Assembly (NCBI RefSeq): GCF_003663945.1
Contig: NZ_RCCH01000004.1
Span: forward strand, 1 to 64,000
Length of the DNA: 64,000 nt
Direction: 5' to 3'
From: Lacinutrix venerupis
GTDB taxonomy: Bacteria; Bacteroidota; Bacteroidia; Flavobacteriales; Flavobacteriaceae
This document shows positions 1-9,000 of this stretch, piece by piece. The translations under genes and the position numbers were made by a program. The first letter of the stretch is position 1. Each line of letters opens with the position of its first letter. Under the pieces are notes generated by a model. It made no database searches, was not told the origin of the DNA, and was given only the letters and a program-made list of their open reading frames with translations.

Positions 1-240
1 AAAGCTTCTAATCAACACATTATACACTCTGTTTTTTTTAAAATTTTATTCTACTATTTGTCCTTATTATATATACACGATTTTTAATGGGAAAATTACG
101 TCTTACATGCATGGAAGTAATTCTTCATTTACTTTAGAACATGTATGCAATATTCTTTTGTTTTTTGTTTATATTAATATACTTAATTATTTAAGGTTTA
201 AAACAACTTTACACCTGAAACCAACTTATGTGCTATGACC
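1..240. other. AT-rich intergenic stretch, no gene seen
   Basis: No coding frame of useful length, tRNA or clear repeat is visible here. The window opens inside this spacer, so the gene to the left is not seen. The structured element and the thrS promoter lie just downstream. Confidence 0.6.
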
Positions 241-321
241 GCGTTAAGGATTGAAACGGCATCCTTTTTGCATTTTTTTTGCAAAAAGATATAGTTGAAA
301 GCCTGACCGATAGGGAACGCC
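241..321 (+). ncRNA. Structured repeat-like element, copy 1 (Flavo-1-like?)
   Basis: The element runs from GCGTTAAGGATTG to GGGAACGCC and is closed by complementary ends (GCGTT at 241-245, AACGC at 316-320). Inside is a strong hairpin with arms CTTTTTGC (264-271) and GCAAAAAG (281-288). A second element at 21417-21503 shares the same ends and the TATAG...GCCYGACC block. From memory this resembles the Rfam Flavo-1 motif of Flavobacteria, but I could not check it. It lies upstream of the thrS promoter, so it is probably not part of the thrS leader. Strand is chosen by the GCCTGACC orientation. Confidence 0.5.
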
Positions 322-353
322 AAATTTATTATTGTATAATTTACGTTTATGTA

Positions 354-384
354 TTGCTTGTGAGTTTGTAACCTATTATCTTTG
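354..384 (+). promoter_or_regulatory. Bacteroidota-type promoter for the thrS operon
   Basis: TTG at 354-356, 20 bases, then TATCTTTG at 377-384, a perfect fit to TAnnTTTG. The thrS ATG at 407 follows at the distance expected for a short leader. Confidence 0.6.
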
Positions 385-406
385 TTAATTGAATTTAAAC
401 TTATAT

Positions 407-2341
407 ATGATACAGATTACTTTACCAGATGGAAGTGTAAAATCGTTTAACACGAATTCTACTCCTATGGATGTTGCTAAAAGCATTAGTGAAGGCTTGG
501 CTAGAAATGTTATTTCTGCAAGTTTTAATGGTGAAACAGTTGAAACCGTTACACCTTTAACCACCGATGGTTCTTTGATATTATATACCTGGAATAATGA
601 TGAAGGAAAGACTGCTTTCTGGCATTCTAGTGCTCATGTTTTAGCACAAGCTATACAAGATTTATATCCAAATGCTAAATTAACTATAGGACCTGCTATT
701 GATCGTGGATTTTATTATGATGTAGATTTTGGTGACGACGTTTTAACTGAAAAAGATTTTAAAACGGTTGAAAACAAAATGCTGGAAATAGCTAGAGGTA
801 AGTATGACTTTAATATGAGAAGTGCTACTAAAGCAGAAGCCCTAGAATTATATAAAGATAATCCTTTTAAAACTGAATTAATAGAAAATTTAGAGGATGG
901 TACAATTACATTTTGTGATCATTCTACTTTTACAGATTTATGCCGTGGTGGACATATTCCTAATACAGGAATTATTAAAGCCGTTAAAGTATTATCTGTA
1001 GCTGGTGCTTACTGGAGAGGAGACGAAACAAAACCTCAATTAACTCGTGTTTATGGTATTAGTTTTCCTAAACAAAAGGAATTAACTGAGTATTTAGCTC
1101 TTTTAGAAGAAGCTAAAAAAAGAGATCATAGAAAACTTGGTAAAGAATTAGAGTTGTTTACTTTCTCTCAAAAAGTTGGAGCTGGTTTACCATTATGGTT
1201 ACCTAAAGGAACTGCCTTACGTGAACGTTTAGAAAACTTTTTAAAAGCTGCACAAAAGAAAGCAGGTTACGAAATGGTTATGAGTCCACACATTGGGCAA
1301 AAAGAATTATATGTTACTTCTGGGCACTATGCTAAATATGGAGAAGATAGTTTTCAACCTATAAAAACTCCTAAAGCAGATGAAGAGTTTTTATTGAAAC
1401 CTATGAACTGTCCTCACCACTGTGAAATATACAACGCTGCGCAATGGTCTTATAAAGATTTACCTAAGCGTTATGCAGAATTTGGTACAGTTTATAGATA
1501 TGAGCAAAGTGGAGAATTACATGGGTTAACTCGCGTTCGTGGTTTTACACAAGATGATGCACATTTATTTTGTACACCAGACCAATTAGACGAAGAGTTT
1601 AAAAATGTAATTGATTTAGTTCTTTATGTTTTTGGTTCGTTAGGGTTTGAAAATTTTACTGCACAAGTATCTTTAAGAGATCCTGAAAATCCTGATAAGT
1701 ATATAGGTAGTCTTGAAAATTGGGAAAAAGCAGAACAAGCCATTATTAGTGCTGCAAAAGACAAAGGATTGAATTATGTGATTGAAACTGGTGAAGCAGC
1801 TTTTTATGGCCCTAAATTAGATTTTATGGTAAAAGATGCTTTAGGTAGACAATGGCAACTAGGAACAATACAAGTAGATTATAATTTACCAGAACGTTTT
1901 GACTTAACATACAAAGGAAGTGATAACGAATTACATAGACCTGTAATGATACATCGTGCTCCTTTTGGAAGTATGGAACGTTTTATAGCTATTTTACTAG
2001 AGCATACGGGCGGAAATTTCCCATTATGGTTAATGCCAAATCAAGTTTCTATATTAACTCTTAGTGAGAAATATGAAAAATACGGTGAAAAAGTTTTAAA
2101 TTTGCTAGAAAATCACGAAATTCGCGCACTTGTAGATAACCGTAGTGAAACTATTGGTAAAAAGATTAGAGAAGCAGAAATGAATAAAACTCCTTATATG
2201 ATTATTATAGGAGAAAATGAAGAGAATGAAAACAAGATATCTGTAAGACAACATGGCGGAGACGATTTAGGCACGATTAGTGTAGAAGAGTTTTCAGAAA
2301 TTGTTAAAACAGAAATAAATAAAACATTGAAACAATTTTAA
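407..2341 (+). CDS. thrS: Threonyl-tRNA synthetase
   Basis: Charges tRNA-Thr in the cytoplasm. The 644 residues show the usual order: N-terminal TGS domain, editing domain with the HSSAH motif and later CRGGHI, class II catalytic core with [10 protein letters not shown] (zinc Cys and His nearby) and motif 2 around [18 protein letters not shown], then a C-terminal anticodon-binding domain. Length is typical. I place the start at ATG 407 (MIQITLPDG); the frame opens earlier at TTG 389, but those six residues are outside the TGS domain and fall in the promoter-proximal leader. It is first gene of a conserved thrS-infC-rpmI-rplT operon, 29 bases before infC. Confidence 0.97.
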   Translation: MIQITLPDGSVKSFNTNSTPMDVAKSISEGLARNVISASFNGETVETVTPLTTDGSLILYTWNNDEGKTAFWHSSAHVLAQAIQDLYPNAKLTIGPAIDRGFYYDVDFGDDVLTEKDFKTVENKMLEIARGKYDFNMRSATKAEALELYKDNPFKTELIENLEDGTITFCDHSTFTDLCRGGHIPNTGIIKAVKVLSVAGAYWRGDETKPQLTRVYGISFPKQKELTEYLALLEEAKKRDHRKLGKELELFTFSQKVGAGLPLWLPKGTALRERLENFLKAAQKKAGYEMVMSPHIGQKELYVTSGHYAKYGEDSFQPIKTPKADEEFLLKPMNCPHHCEIYNAAQWSYKDLPKRYAEFGTVYRYEQSGELHGLTRVRGFTQDDAHLFCTPDQLDEEFKNVIDLVLYVFGSLGFENFTAQVSLRDPENPDKYIGSLENWEKAEQAIISAAKDKGLNYVIETGEAAFYGPKLDFMVKDALGRQWQLGTIQVDYNLPERFDLTYKGSDNELHRPVMIHRAPFGSMERFIAILLEHTGGNFPLWLMPNQVSILTLSEKYEKYGEKVLNLLENHEIRALVDNRSETIGKKIREAEMNKTPYMIIIGENEENENKISVRQHGGDDLGTISVEEFSEIVKTEINKTLKQF

Positions 2342-2370
2342 ATATAACGTTTAACTAAAATTATAAAGTC

Positions 2371-2922
2371 ATAGCAATACGTAGAAAAAGATCAAGAGGA
2401 CCTTTAAGAGTCATTAAAGAAGACCAACACAAAATCAACTCGAAAATTAGAGCAGAAAAAGTGCGTCTAGTTGGAGAAAATGTTGAAGTTGGTATTTACA
2501 CAACTAAACAAGCTTTAGCCATAGCTGAAGAGCAGGAACTTGATTTGGTAGAAATTTCACCAAAAGCAGATCCGCCTGTGTGTAAAATTATGGACTATAA
2601 AAAGTTTCTTTACGAACAGAAAAAGCGTGATAAAGCTTTAAAGAGTAAAGCGACTAAAGTTGTTATAAAAGAAATTCGTTTTGGACCTCAAACAGATGAC
2701 CATGATTACGAGTTTAAAAAGAAACACGCAGAAAAGTTTTTAAAAGAAGGTGCTAAATTAAAAGCATTTGTATTTTTTAAAGGACGTTCGATTGTGTTTA
2801 AAGAGCAAGGTCAAATTTTATTACTGCGTTTAGCTCAGGACCTAGAAGAACTTGGTAAAGTAGAACAAATGCCAAGATTAGAAGGTAAGAGAATGACAAT
2901 GTTTATTGCTCCAAAAAAATAA
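2371..2922 (+). CDS. infC: Translation initiation factor IF-3, ATA start
   Basis: IF-3 binds the 30S subunit and checks start-codon and initiator-tRNA pairing. The C-terminal domain is obvious ([17 protein letters not shown], then [12 protein letters not shown]), and the N-domain carries [24 protein letters not shown] at 2461 would give 153 residues and cut off the first strand of the N-domain. The same frame extends upstream to ATA 2371 (then [13 protein letters not shown]), and a TAA at 2356 blocks further extension. No ATG, GTG or TTG occurs between, so ATA 2371 is the best start, giving 183 residues, the normal length. E. coli infC uses rare AUU for autoregulation; an AUA start here would fit the same logic. 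Confidence 0.9.
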   Translation: MAIRRKRSRGPLRVIKEDQHKINSKIRAEKVRLVGENVEVGIYTTKQALAIAEEQELDLVEISPKADPPVCKIMDYKKFLYEQKKRDKALKSKATKVVIKEIRFGPQTDDHDYEFKKKHAEKFLKEGAKLKAFVFFKGRSIVFKEQGQILLLRLAQDLEELGKVEQMPRLEGKRMTMFIAPKK

Positions 2923-2931
2923 AACAAAAGG

Positions 2932-2950
2932 TGTTGATATAGCATCAACA
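2932..2950 (+). other. Small hairpin between infC and rpmI
   Basis: Perfect 7-bp inverted repeat TGTTGAT / ATCAACA with a 5-base loop, 10 bases after the infC stop. There is no T-tract after it, so it is not an intrinsic terminator; it could protect an mRNA end or attenuate. Function unknown. Confidence 0.4.
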
Positions 2951-2991
2951 TAACAAAATTATAAGTGAAATAATTAAAACTAGGAAACAAG

Positions 2992-3189
2992 ATGCCTAAA
3001 ATGAAAACAAAATCTAGTGCTAAAAAGCGTTTCAAGCTTACTGGTACTGGGAAGATAAAAAGAAAGCACGCGTTTAAGAGTCATATCTTAACAAAGAAAT
3101 CTAAAAAACGTAAGCTTGCTCTAACGCATAGTACATTAGTACACCCTGCAGATGAGAACAATATTAAAGTAATGATGCGTTTAAAGTAA
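2992..3189 (+). CDS. rpmI: 50S ribosomal protein L35
   Basis: Component of the large ribosomal subunit. The 65-residue, Lys/Arg-rich protein begins [15 protein letters not shown] and contains the family signature [20 protein letters not shown]-like stretch, at normal length. It sits between infC and rplT, the conserved order across bacteria. Start ATG 2992 is the only sensible one. Confidence 0.97.
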   Translation: MPKMKTKSSAKKRFKLTGTGKIKRKHAFKSHILTKKSKKRKLALTHSTLVHPADENNIKVMMRLK

Positions 3190-3202
3190 CATTATTTTAA
3201 TA

Positions 3203-3271
3203 GGTTAAAAACAAATTAATAACCCTGGAGTTAGGCTAACTAAGATTAAAAACAAGTGTTAAAATTTAACC
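3203..3271 (+). promoter_or_regulatory. Possible structured leader between rpmI and rplT
   Basis: The 107-base rpmI-rplT spacer can fold with GGTTAAA (3203-3209) pairing TTTAACC (3265-3271), enclosing the palindrome AGTTAGGCTAACT (3229-3241). In several phyla L20 represses its own operon by binding leader RNA; this could be such a site. That is inference from position and pairing only. Confidence 0.3.
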
Positions 3272-3296
3272 GCCTACTACAAAACACATTTAAATT

Positions 3297-3641
3297 ATGC
3301 CAAGATCAGTAAATTCTGTTGCCAAAAGAGCCAGAAGAAAAAAGGTGCTTAAACAAGCAAAAGGTTACTTTGGAAGACGTAAAAACGTTTGGACAGTAGC
3401 AAAAAATGCGGTTGATAAAGCGATGCAATATTCGTACAGAGACCGTAGAGTTAAAAAGAGAACATTTCGTGCATTATGGATCACGCGTATTAACGCTGGA
3501 GCTCGTTTACACGGTATGTCTTATTCACAATTTATGGGTAAATTAAAAGCTAATAACATCGAATTAAACCGTAAGGTTTTAGCTGATTTAGCGATGAACC
3601 ACCCAACTGCTTTTGAAGCAATTGTGAACAAAATTAAATAA
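3297..3641 (+). CDS. rplT: 50S ribosomal protein L20
   Basis: Binds 23S rRNA early in large-subunit assembly. The 114 residues start [20 protein letters not shown] and contain the family features [10 protein letters not shown] and YRDRRVKKR, with the globular C-terminus [17 protein letters not shown]. Length is normal. It closes the thrS operon and is followed by a clear intrinsic terminator at 3684. The long spacer before it may hold an autoregulatory structure. Confidence 0.97.
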   Translation: MPRSVNSVAKRARRKKVLKQAKGYFGRRKNVWTVAKNAVDKAMQYSYRDRRVKKRTFRALWITRINAGARLHGMSYSQFMGKLKANNIELNRKVLADLAMNHPTAFEAIVNKIK

Positions 3642-3683
3642 AGGCTTTTTGCCAATAAAATAATATCATTTCACTTATATATA

Positions 3684-3715
3684 AAAAGTCTGACTCTTTC
3701 GAGTCAGGCTTTTTT
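3684..3715 (+). terminator. Rho-independent terminator of the thrS-rplT operon
   Basis: Stem GTCTGACTC / GAGTCAGGC (one G-T pair) with a TTTC loop, followed by six T. Confidence 0.85.
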
Positions 3716-3788
3716 GTTAATATTTATATTAACTTAATATTCTCTTTAAATATTAAACAACAACACTAATTATCTTTAATTAAAAAAT

Positions 3789-4598
3789 ATGAATTTATCT
3801 CAAGTTAAATTAATTGTTACAGATATGGATGGTACATTGCTAAATTCTAATCATAAGGTTAGTGAGTTGTTTTTTAGCTTATTTAATGAAATAAAATCTC
3901 ACGACATCTTATTTGTTGCCGCAAGTGGTCGACCATATTATAGTATGATTGATAAACTTTCAAAAATAAAAGACGACATTATAATTGTGTCTGAAAATGG
4001 TGGATTGGCAATAAAAAATGATGAATTATTTCTATCTAACCCAATTAAAAAAAACAATTTTAAAGAAATTTGTAATTTAGTTTTAAGTATAGAAAACTCT
4101 CTTTCTGTTTTCTGTGCTAAAAATAAAGCTTATATACTAAGCGATTCGACTAAGCTTTTAAATTTTTTAAAAGAGTACTACCCTAATTATAAAGTGATTT
4201 TAAATACTTTAGAAATTACAGAACCTATTTACAAAATTGCATTATTTCATGAAGAAAGTTCTGAACGTTTTATATATCCATTTGTAAAACATATAGAAGA
4301 TCGTTTTAAAGTAAAGGTTAGTGCAAATCATTGGGTTGATATCTCTGAAAACAAAGCAAATAAAGGACACGCACTATCACTTATTCAAAAGAATTATAAT
4401 ATTACTCCTGAAGAAACCATGGTTTTTGGTGATTATAATAATGATATTGAAATGCTAAAACTAGCTAAATATAGCTTTGCTATGAAAAATGCCCATCCAG
4501 ATGTTAAAGCTGTTGCAAATTTTGAAACTACAAATAATGATAGTTATGGTGTTGAAAGTATTTTACAACAATTACTTAAGGCTAAAAGCAATTATTAA
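3789..4598 (+). CDS. HAD-superfamily hydrolase, Cof type
   Basis: Likely a phosphatase acting on small phosphorylated metabolites in the cytoplasm; substrate not predictable. Motif I is VTDMDGTLLNSN (nucleophile D12, acid D14), motif II the Ser in AASGRPY, motif III Lys near ENKANKGHAL, motif IV VFGDYNNDIEML. The central cap between residues 85 and 190 is of the Cof C2 type. At 269 residues the length is usual for the Cof/YbiV group. It is a single-gene unit; its stop overlaps the convergent cyclase stop by four bases. Confidence 0.88.
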   Translation: MNLSQVKLIVTDMDGTLLNSNHKVSELFFSLFNEIKSHDILFVAASGRPYYSMIDKLSKIKDDIIIVSENGGLAIKNDELFLSNPIKKNNFKEICNLVLSIENSLSVFCAKNKAYILSDSTKLLNFLKEYYPNYKVILNTLEITEPIYKIALFHEESSERFIYPFVKHIEDRFKVKVSANHWVDISENKANKGHALSLIQKNYNITPEETMVFGDYNNDIEMLKLAKYSFAMKNAHPDVKAVANFETTNNDSYGVESILQQLLKAKSNY

Positions 4599-5662
4599 AT
4601 GCTTTTAATCGCAGAAATTTTACACTTTTCTTCTTTTCCTTTTAATTCTAAATTTCCAATAAATTCTGTAGAATATTTATTTGATAGTTTTAATTCCATA
4701 AGTAATGTATTTGAACACAGTAACAGCTCTTTGTACTTATTACATTCTCCTTGAATTCTAGCAGTTGTATTTATTACATCGCCATGGTAAGCTATTTCTT
4801 TTTTAATTGTTCCAACTTCTGTAATTATTAGTTTTCCTCCATGTAAACCTGCTTTAAAAACAGGTGCTAAATTGTATTTACTATAATAATATTTTTGCTT
4901 CTTTTCGATTCGTTTTTGAAAATGAAAAAATAAATCTACACAATTATTATTTTTAATTCCTTTTTTATATTTCCAACTTAATACGGCTTCGTCTCCAACA
5001 TATTGATATATTTCTGCATTGTATTTAGAGACAATTCTATTTAAATCGTAAAAGCAATCTTGTATAAACTCGCTATATTTATAATGCCCTAACTCTTCAG
5101 CTATTGTAGTTGAGGCTTGCAAATCTAAAAACATAAATATTCTTTTTTCTTCTTTAGGTGTTCTATACTTTCCTATTAAAAAATTAAAGAACATTCCACT
5201 ACCAAATTTCTCATTAGCTATTTTTATAAATGAGAAAACTATTGAGCAAATTAAAAAATAAGAAACAATTAACCAGAATATTCTACTAGTCTTCCACCAG
5301 CCTATTTCTGTTGTTAAATTTAAATTTAATTCGGTTTCTGCAATTGGAAAAACATAATTGAGAGATAAAATAATGCCTATTAAATAAATTACTAGTTTTT
5401 CTAGAAGTACTAAAGCTAGAGATAGATTTTTTGATAAAAATTTATCGAATAAAAACTCTACTACGGCAAACAACGAACCTATAAGTAAGCCTAATAAGAC
5501 ACCAAAAAATAGTATATCTGAAATATGATAAACTGTTACAATTACACCTTCCTCTGCTCCTATTGCAAAATATCTAATAAATATAAATAGGCAAAAAGCT
5601 AAAATCCAGAATATGACTGTTTGTAATAACAAACGTAAGAATTGAAAAATAAGATTTTTCAC
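4595..5662 (-). CDS. Membrane protein with class III adenylate/guanylate cyclase domain
   Basis: 355 residues: about four hydrophobic segments in the first 155 residues, then a cytoplasmic cyclase homology domain. Metal-binding aspartates are in FLDLQAST and YVGDEAV, and the transition-state Asn/Arg pair is in GDVINTTARIQ. The Lys that normally sets adenine specificity, a few residues before GDE, appears to be Gln220 (IYQYVGDE), so whether the product is cAMP, cGMP or nothing is open. The gene follows an EF-hand gene by only 6 bases, which suggests calcium-linked control. Ends overlapping the convergent HAD gene. Confidence 0.8.
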   Translation of the reverse strand: MKNLIFQFLRLLLQTVIFWILAFCLFIFIRYFAIGAEEGVIVTVYHISDILFFGVLLGLLIGSLFAVVEFLFDKFLSKNLSLALVLLEKLVIYLIGIILSLNYVFPIAETELNLNLTTEIGWWKTSRIFWLIVSYFLICSIVFSFIKIANEKFGSGMFFNFLIGKYRTPKEEKRIFMFLDLQASTTIAEELGHYKYSEFIQDCFYDLNRIVSKYNAEIYQYVGDEAVLSWKYKKGIKNNNCVDLFFHFQKRIEKKQKYYYSKYNLAPVFKAGLHGGKLIITEVGTIKKEIAYHGDVINTTARIQGECNKYKELLLCSNTLLMELKLSNKYSTEFIGNLELKGKEEKCKISAIKSI

Positions 5663-5668
5663 GATATT

Positions 5669-5938
5669 CTAATTAGATATTTCGTCTATAGCGGTTTGAA
5701 ATTCTTCCCAACTTATTAATTGGTCATCATTTTTATCGTAACCTTCTATTAACTTTGAAGCTACAATACCACGAATAAAACCACTAATTTTTGCTTCTTG
5801 TAACAAATCTTTAATTTCTGATTTCGATAATTTTTGATCACCATTATCATCGAAAAAGTTAAATGCTTCTTCTGGTGTTCTAAAATGATTAGTAATTAGT
5901 ATTTCTATTTTTTTTAAAATATCTTCTTTTGTTGACAT
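5669..5938 (-). CDS. EF-hand calcium-binding protein
   Basis: An 89-residue soluble protein without signal peptide or membrane segment. Two canonical 12-residue EF loops are visible: DDNGDQKLSKSE (ligands at 1, 3, 5, 9, 12) at about residues 29-40 and DKNDDQLISWEE at about 69-80. A pair of hands this size is calmodulin-like in layout and probably binds two calcium ions. It is translated just ahead of the membrane cyclase with a 6-base gap, so a regulatory partnership is plausible but unproven. Confidence 0.8.
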   Translation of the reverse strand: MSTKEDILKKIEILITNHFRTPEEAFNFFDDNGDQKLSKSEIKDLLQEAKISGFIRGIVASKLIEGYDKNDDQLISWEEFQTAIDEISN

Positions 5939-5997
5939 GCAATTTGATTTTTTTTAAATGTAAGAAAATATGTTTGAAATTAATATTGTATTTAAAT

Positions 5998-6029
5998 GAA
6001 AAAAGGATCACATTCCTGTGACCCTTTTT
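5998..6029 (-). terminator. Terminator of the large surface-protein gene
   Basis: On the minus strand AAAAAGGGTCACA / TGTGATCCTTTTT with a four-base loop and a T run, 24 bases after the stop of the gene ending at 6053. The arms are flanked by A and T runs, so it may work both ways. Confidence 0.8.
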
Positions 6030-6052
6030 ATAATGATAAAAATTTTAAAAAA

Positions 6053-9000
6053 TTATTCTTTAATTATTCTTTTAGTTACTTCACCAAAATCTGTTTTCAT
6101 TTTTAATAAATACATTCCATTACTAAATGCTGAAATGTCTATAGTATTAATTTGTTGATTACATGTTTTACTTAATAACACTCTACCGTTTATATCGTAA
6201 ATAGATAATTGTAAGCTAGAGTTTAAAGTTGTTGCTATATTTATTAAATTATTTGTTGGATTTGGATATATCTTAATATCATCTTCTTTAAAAGACGAAA
6301 CACTAAGTGTTTCGCTTGCGGTTACTTCATTTGAAATAATATAACAAGTAGACTCTCCGTTTACTAAAACTCTAAATTTTAAGTTAGTAATAGTTTCTAA
6401 ATTTTGTCCTGAGATTGTTAATGTATTAGTTGTAGAACCAGAAATATCTGGATCTGATAAACTATCATTTAGAGGAGTCCAAATATCTTCGTCTGCATTA
6501 CTAAATTCCCATTGGTATGATGTTGCATTTGAAGCAGATACAGAAAAAACTACTGAACTATCTCCAGATGAAATAGTTTGGTCTTGTGGTTGCATTGTAA
6601 TTGTAGGCGCTGCTCCAAGAGGTGATCCTGCTAACCAATTACTAGTTGTTCCTGTTAATGCAAAATTATTTAATGTTCCATTATATGTGTTTGAAGTAGA
6701 ATCTACTAAAGTTGTTTCAGAAGTGTTATCTACTGTAGCATTACCTTGATTAAATCGGTAATATGCTAATAAATTTGTTTCGTTGTTTTGTAACTCACAA
6801 TTACCTCTATTATTAACATCTTCTATAAGTAGAGCTGTATTCCATATTCTTACTTCATCAATATCACCATTAAAGTAAACTCCAGGAGTTTTATTACTTG
6901 CTCCTAAAACAATATATCCAAAATATTGATTTGAAAAATTTGAATCTGTACCAATCAAAACACCGTCTACATATAATTTTCTTTCTGAGGCATTTGCAAT
7001 TTCTGTTACGTGATGCCAGTTATTATCGTTATATGTTGTTGTTGATGTAATGTAATGCTCTGAGTTATTATAAACGTAAGATACTAAATTTCCATTTTGT
7101 AAATATATTGTTTTGTTAAACCCACCAGAATTTGGTAATCCTGTATCTGAAAAATTAAATATTGTACCATCTGCACTTGATGTTTTAAACCAAAATTCGT
7201 GTGTGTAATTATATAATGAAGTAGTAAATTCTCCAATATTTATATTTATATAATCATCAACACCATCAAAATTTAAATGTGTTGCAGGAATTAGCTCATT
7301 AATAGTAACTACTATTTCTTCACGCTCACTCTCACAACCATTATCATTTGTACTTGATACCCAATATGAAGTAGAACCAAGTGTTGATGTGTCTGGTGTT
7401 GGTGCATTTGCATCTCCCGTTCCACCAATTTCTGTAGTATACCACATTAATCCTGTTCCATTAGCACCTGTAGTTGCTGTTAACTGTGAAGCAGTATCTC
7501 CTTGATTGTATATTACTGGTGTTGTAACTGTTGCTTCAGAAGGAATTATTAATCCTGTTGTTATTGGAGAACCTGCCAGCCAATTAGAGGTCGTTCCTGT
7601 TAAATTAAAGTTTGTTAAGGTTCCATTATTTCCATTTGAAGTTGCATCTAACAAGCTTGTTTCAGATGAATTATCTGCTGAGTCAAGGCCTTGATTAAAT
7701 TTATAATATGCAGCTAGACCTACTTCATCTCCTTGTAATTCACAATTTTTTGATGCATTTATTTGATCTTCTGTTCTAGCAATATTCCATATTTTAACTT
7801 CATCTATTGACGCATCTACACCTCTATCTGTAAATTGAGGATCACGACCTAAATTTAAGTTAAAACCACTTTCAACAAAATTAATTGAAAGATTATTTGA
7901 AGCGACTTCAATACCATCTACATATATTTTTTGAGTAGTACCATCGTACACTCCTGCTATATGATACCAAGTATTTAAACTTATTGTATTTTGTGGAGAG
8001 CTTACTTCGTTCCAAGTACCATTACCTAAATTAAAATTAACAACTCCATTACCACCAGCTCTTAACATATAACCGTAATCACCAGTACCATTTTTATTAA
8101 TTATATTTCCTCCCCATTCAGCTCCTGCAAAACTATTAAATTTAACATAAGCTTCTAAAGTTATAGCATTTCCTGAAATTTGTAAACTTGCACCATTACC
8201 ACAATTTACATAATCTAAAGCACCTCCAAAATCTAAATTTGTAGCTGGTTGTAAAATAGTTACTACAATTTCTGTACGCTCACTTTCACAACCATTGTCG
8301 TTTGTACTAGCTACCCAATAAGAAGTAGAACCAACTGTTGATGTGTCTGGTGTTGGCGCATTTGCATCTCCCATTCCTCCAATTTCTGTAGTGTACCACA
8401 TTAAACCTGTTCCATTTGCTCCTGTAGTTGCTGTTAATGGAGTTGCCGTATCATCTTGCATATACTCTACAGGAGAAACAACATCTGGTGGAAGTGATAC
8501 TGTAGTTATTGGTGATCCGGCTAACCAATTTGAAGTTGTTCCTGTTAAAGCAAAATTATTTAACGTTCCATTATTAACATTTCCTGTTATATCGGTTAAA
8601 GAAGTTATATTGGTATTTTCGCTTGCATCAATACCTTTATTAAATTGATAATAAGCTATTAAACCTATTTCATTGCATTGTATTTCGCTGCTTTTGGCAT
8701 TGTTAATTTCTGCAGCAGTTCTCACTACATCCCAAACACGTAATTCATCAATAGAACCACTAAAGTATGAAGTATTAACACCACCAATAGTTAAAGAGCC
8801 CATTGGAACTGTGTATACAGCAAATGAAGTGGAATTATCTAAAACTCCATCAATATATAAGCTACCTTGACCATTTGTGTTTATTGAGCTTGTAGAAAAT
8901 GCGACATGATGCCAAGTATCATCATTAACATTTTGATTAGATGTAAGAATATGACCTCCGTAGCCATGTCTGCTTGTTGTATAAGTTAACTTTCCATTAG

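Noticed and set aside
354-406. T-box or threonine attenuator before thrS
   Set aside because: The leader after the promoter is only about 15 bases and has no specifier hairpin or terminator.
2461-2922. infC starting at GTG 2461
   Set aside because: The frame upstream continues with IF-3-like residues and the shorter protein would lack part of the N-domain, so the ATA start at 2371 was preferred.
8343-8648. Open frame on plus inside the surface-protein gene
   Set aside because: Antisense to the repeated Ig/LamG-coding part; composition is the mirror image of the real gene. The same holds for the frames at 7506-7694 and 8673-8870.
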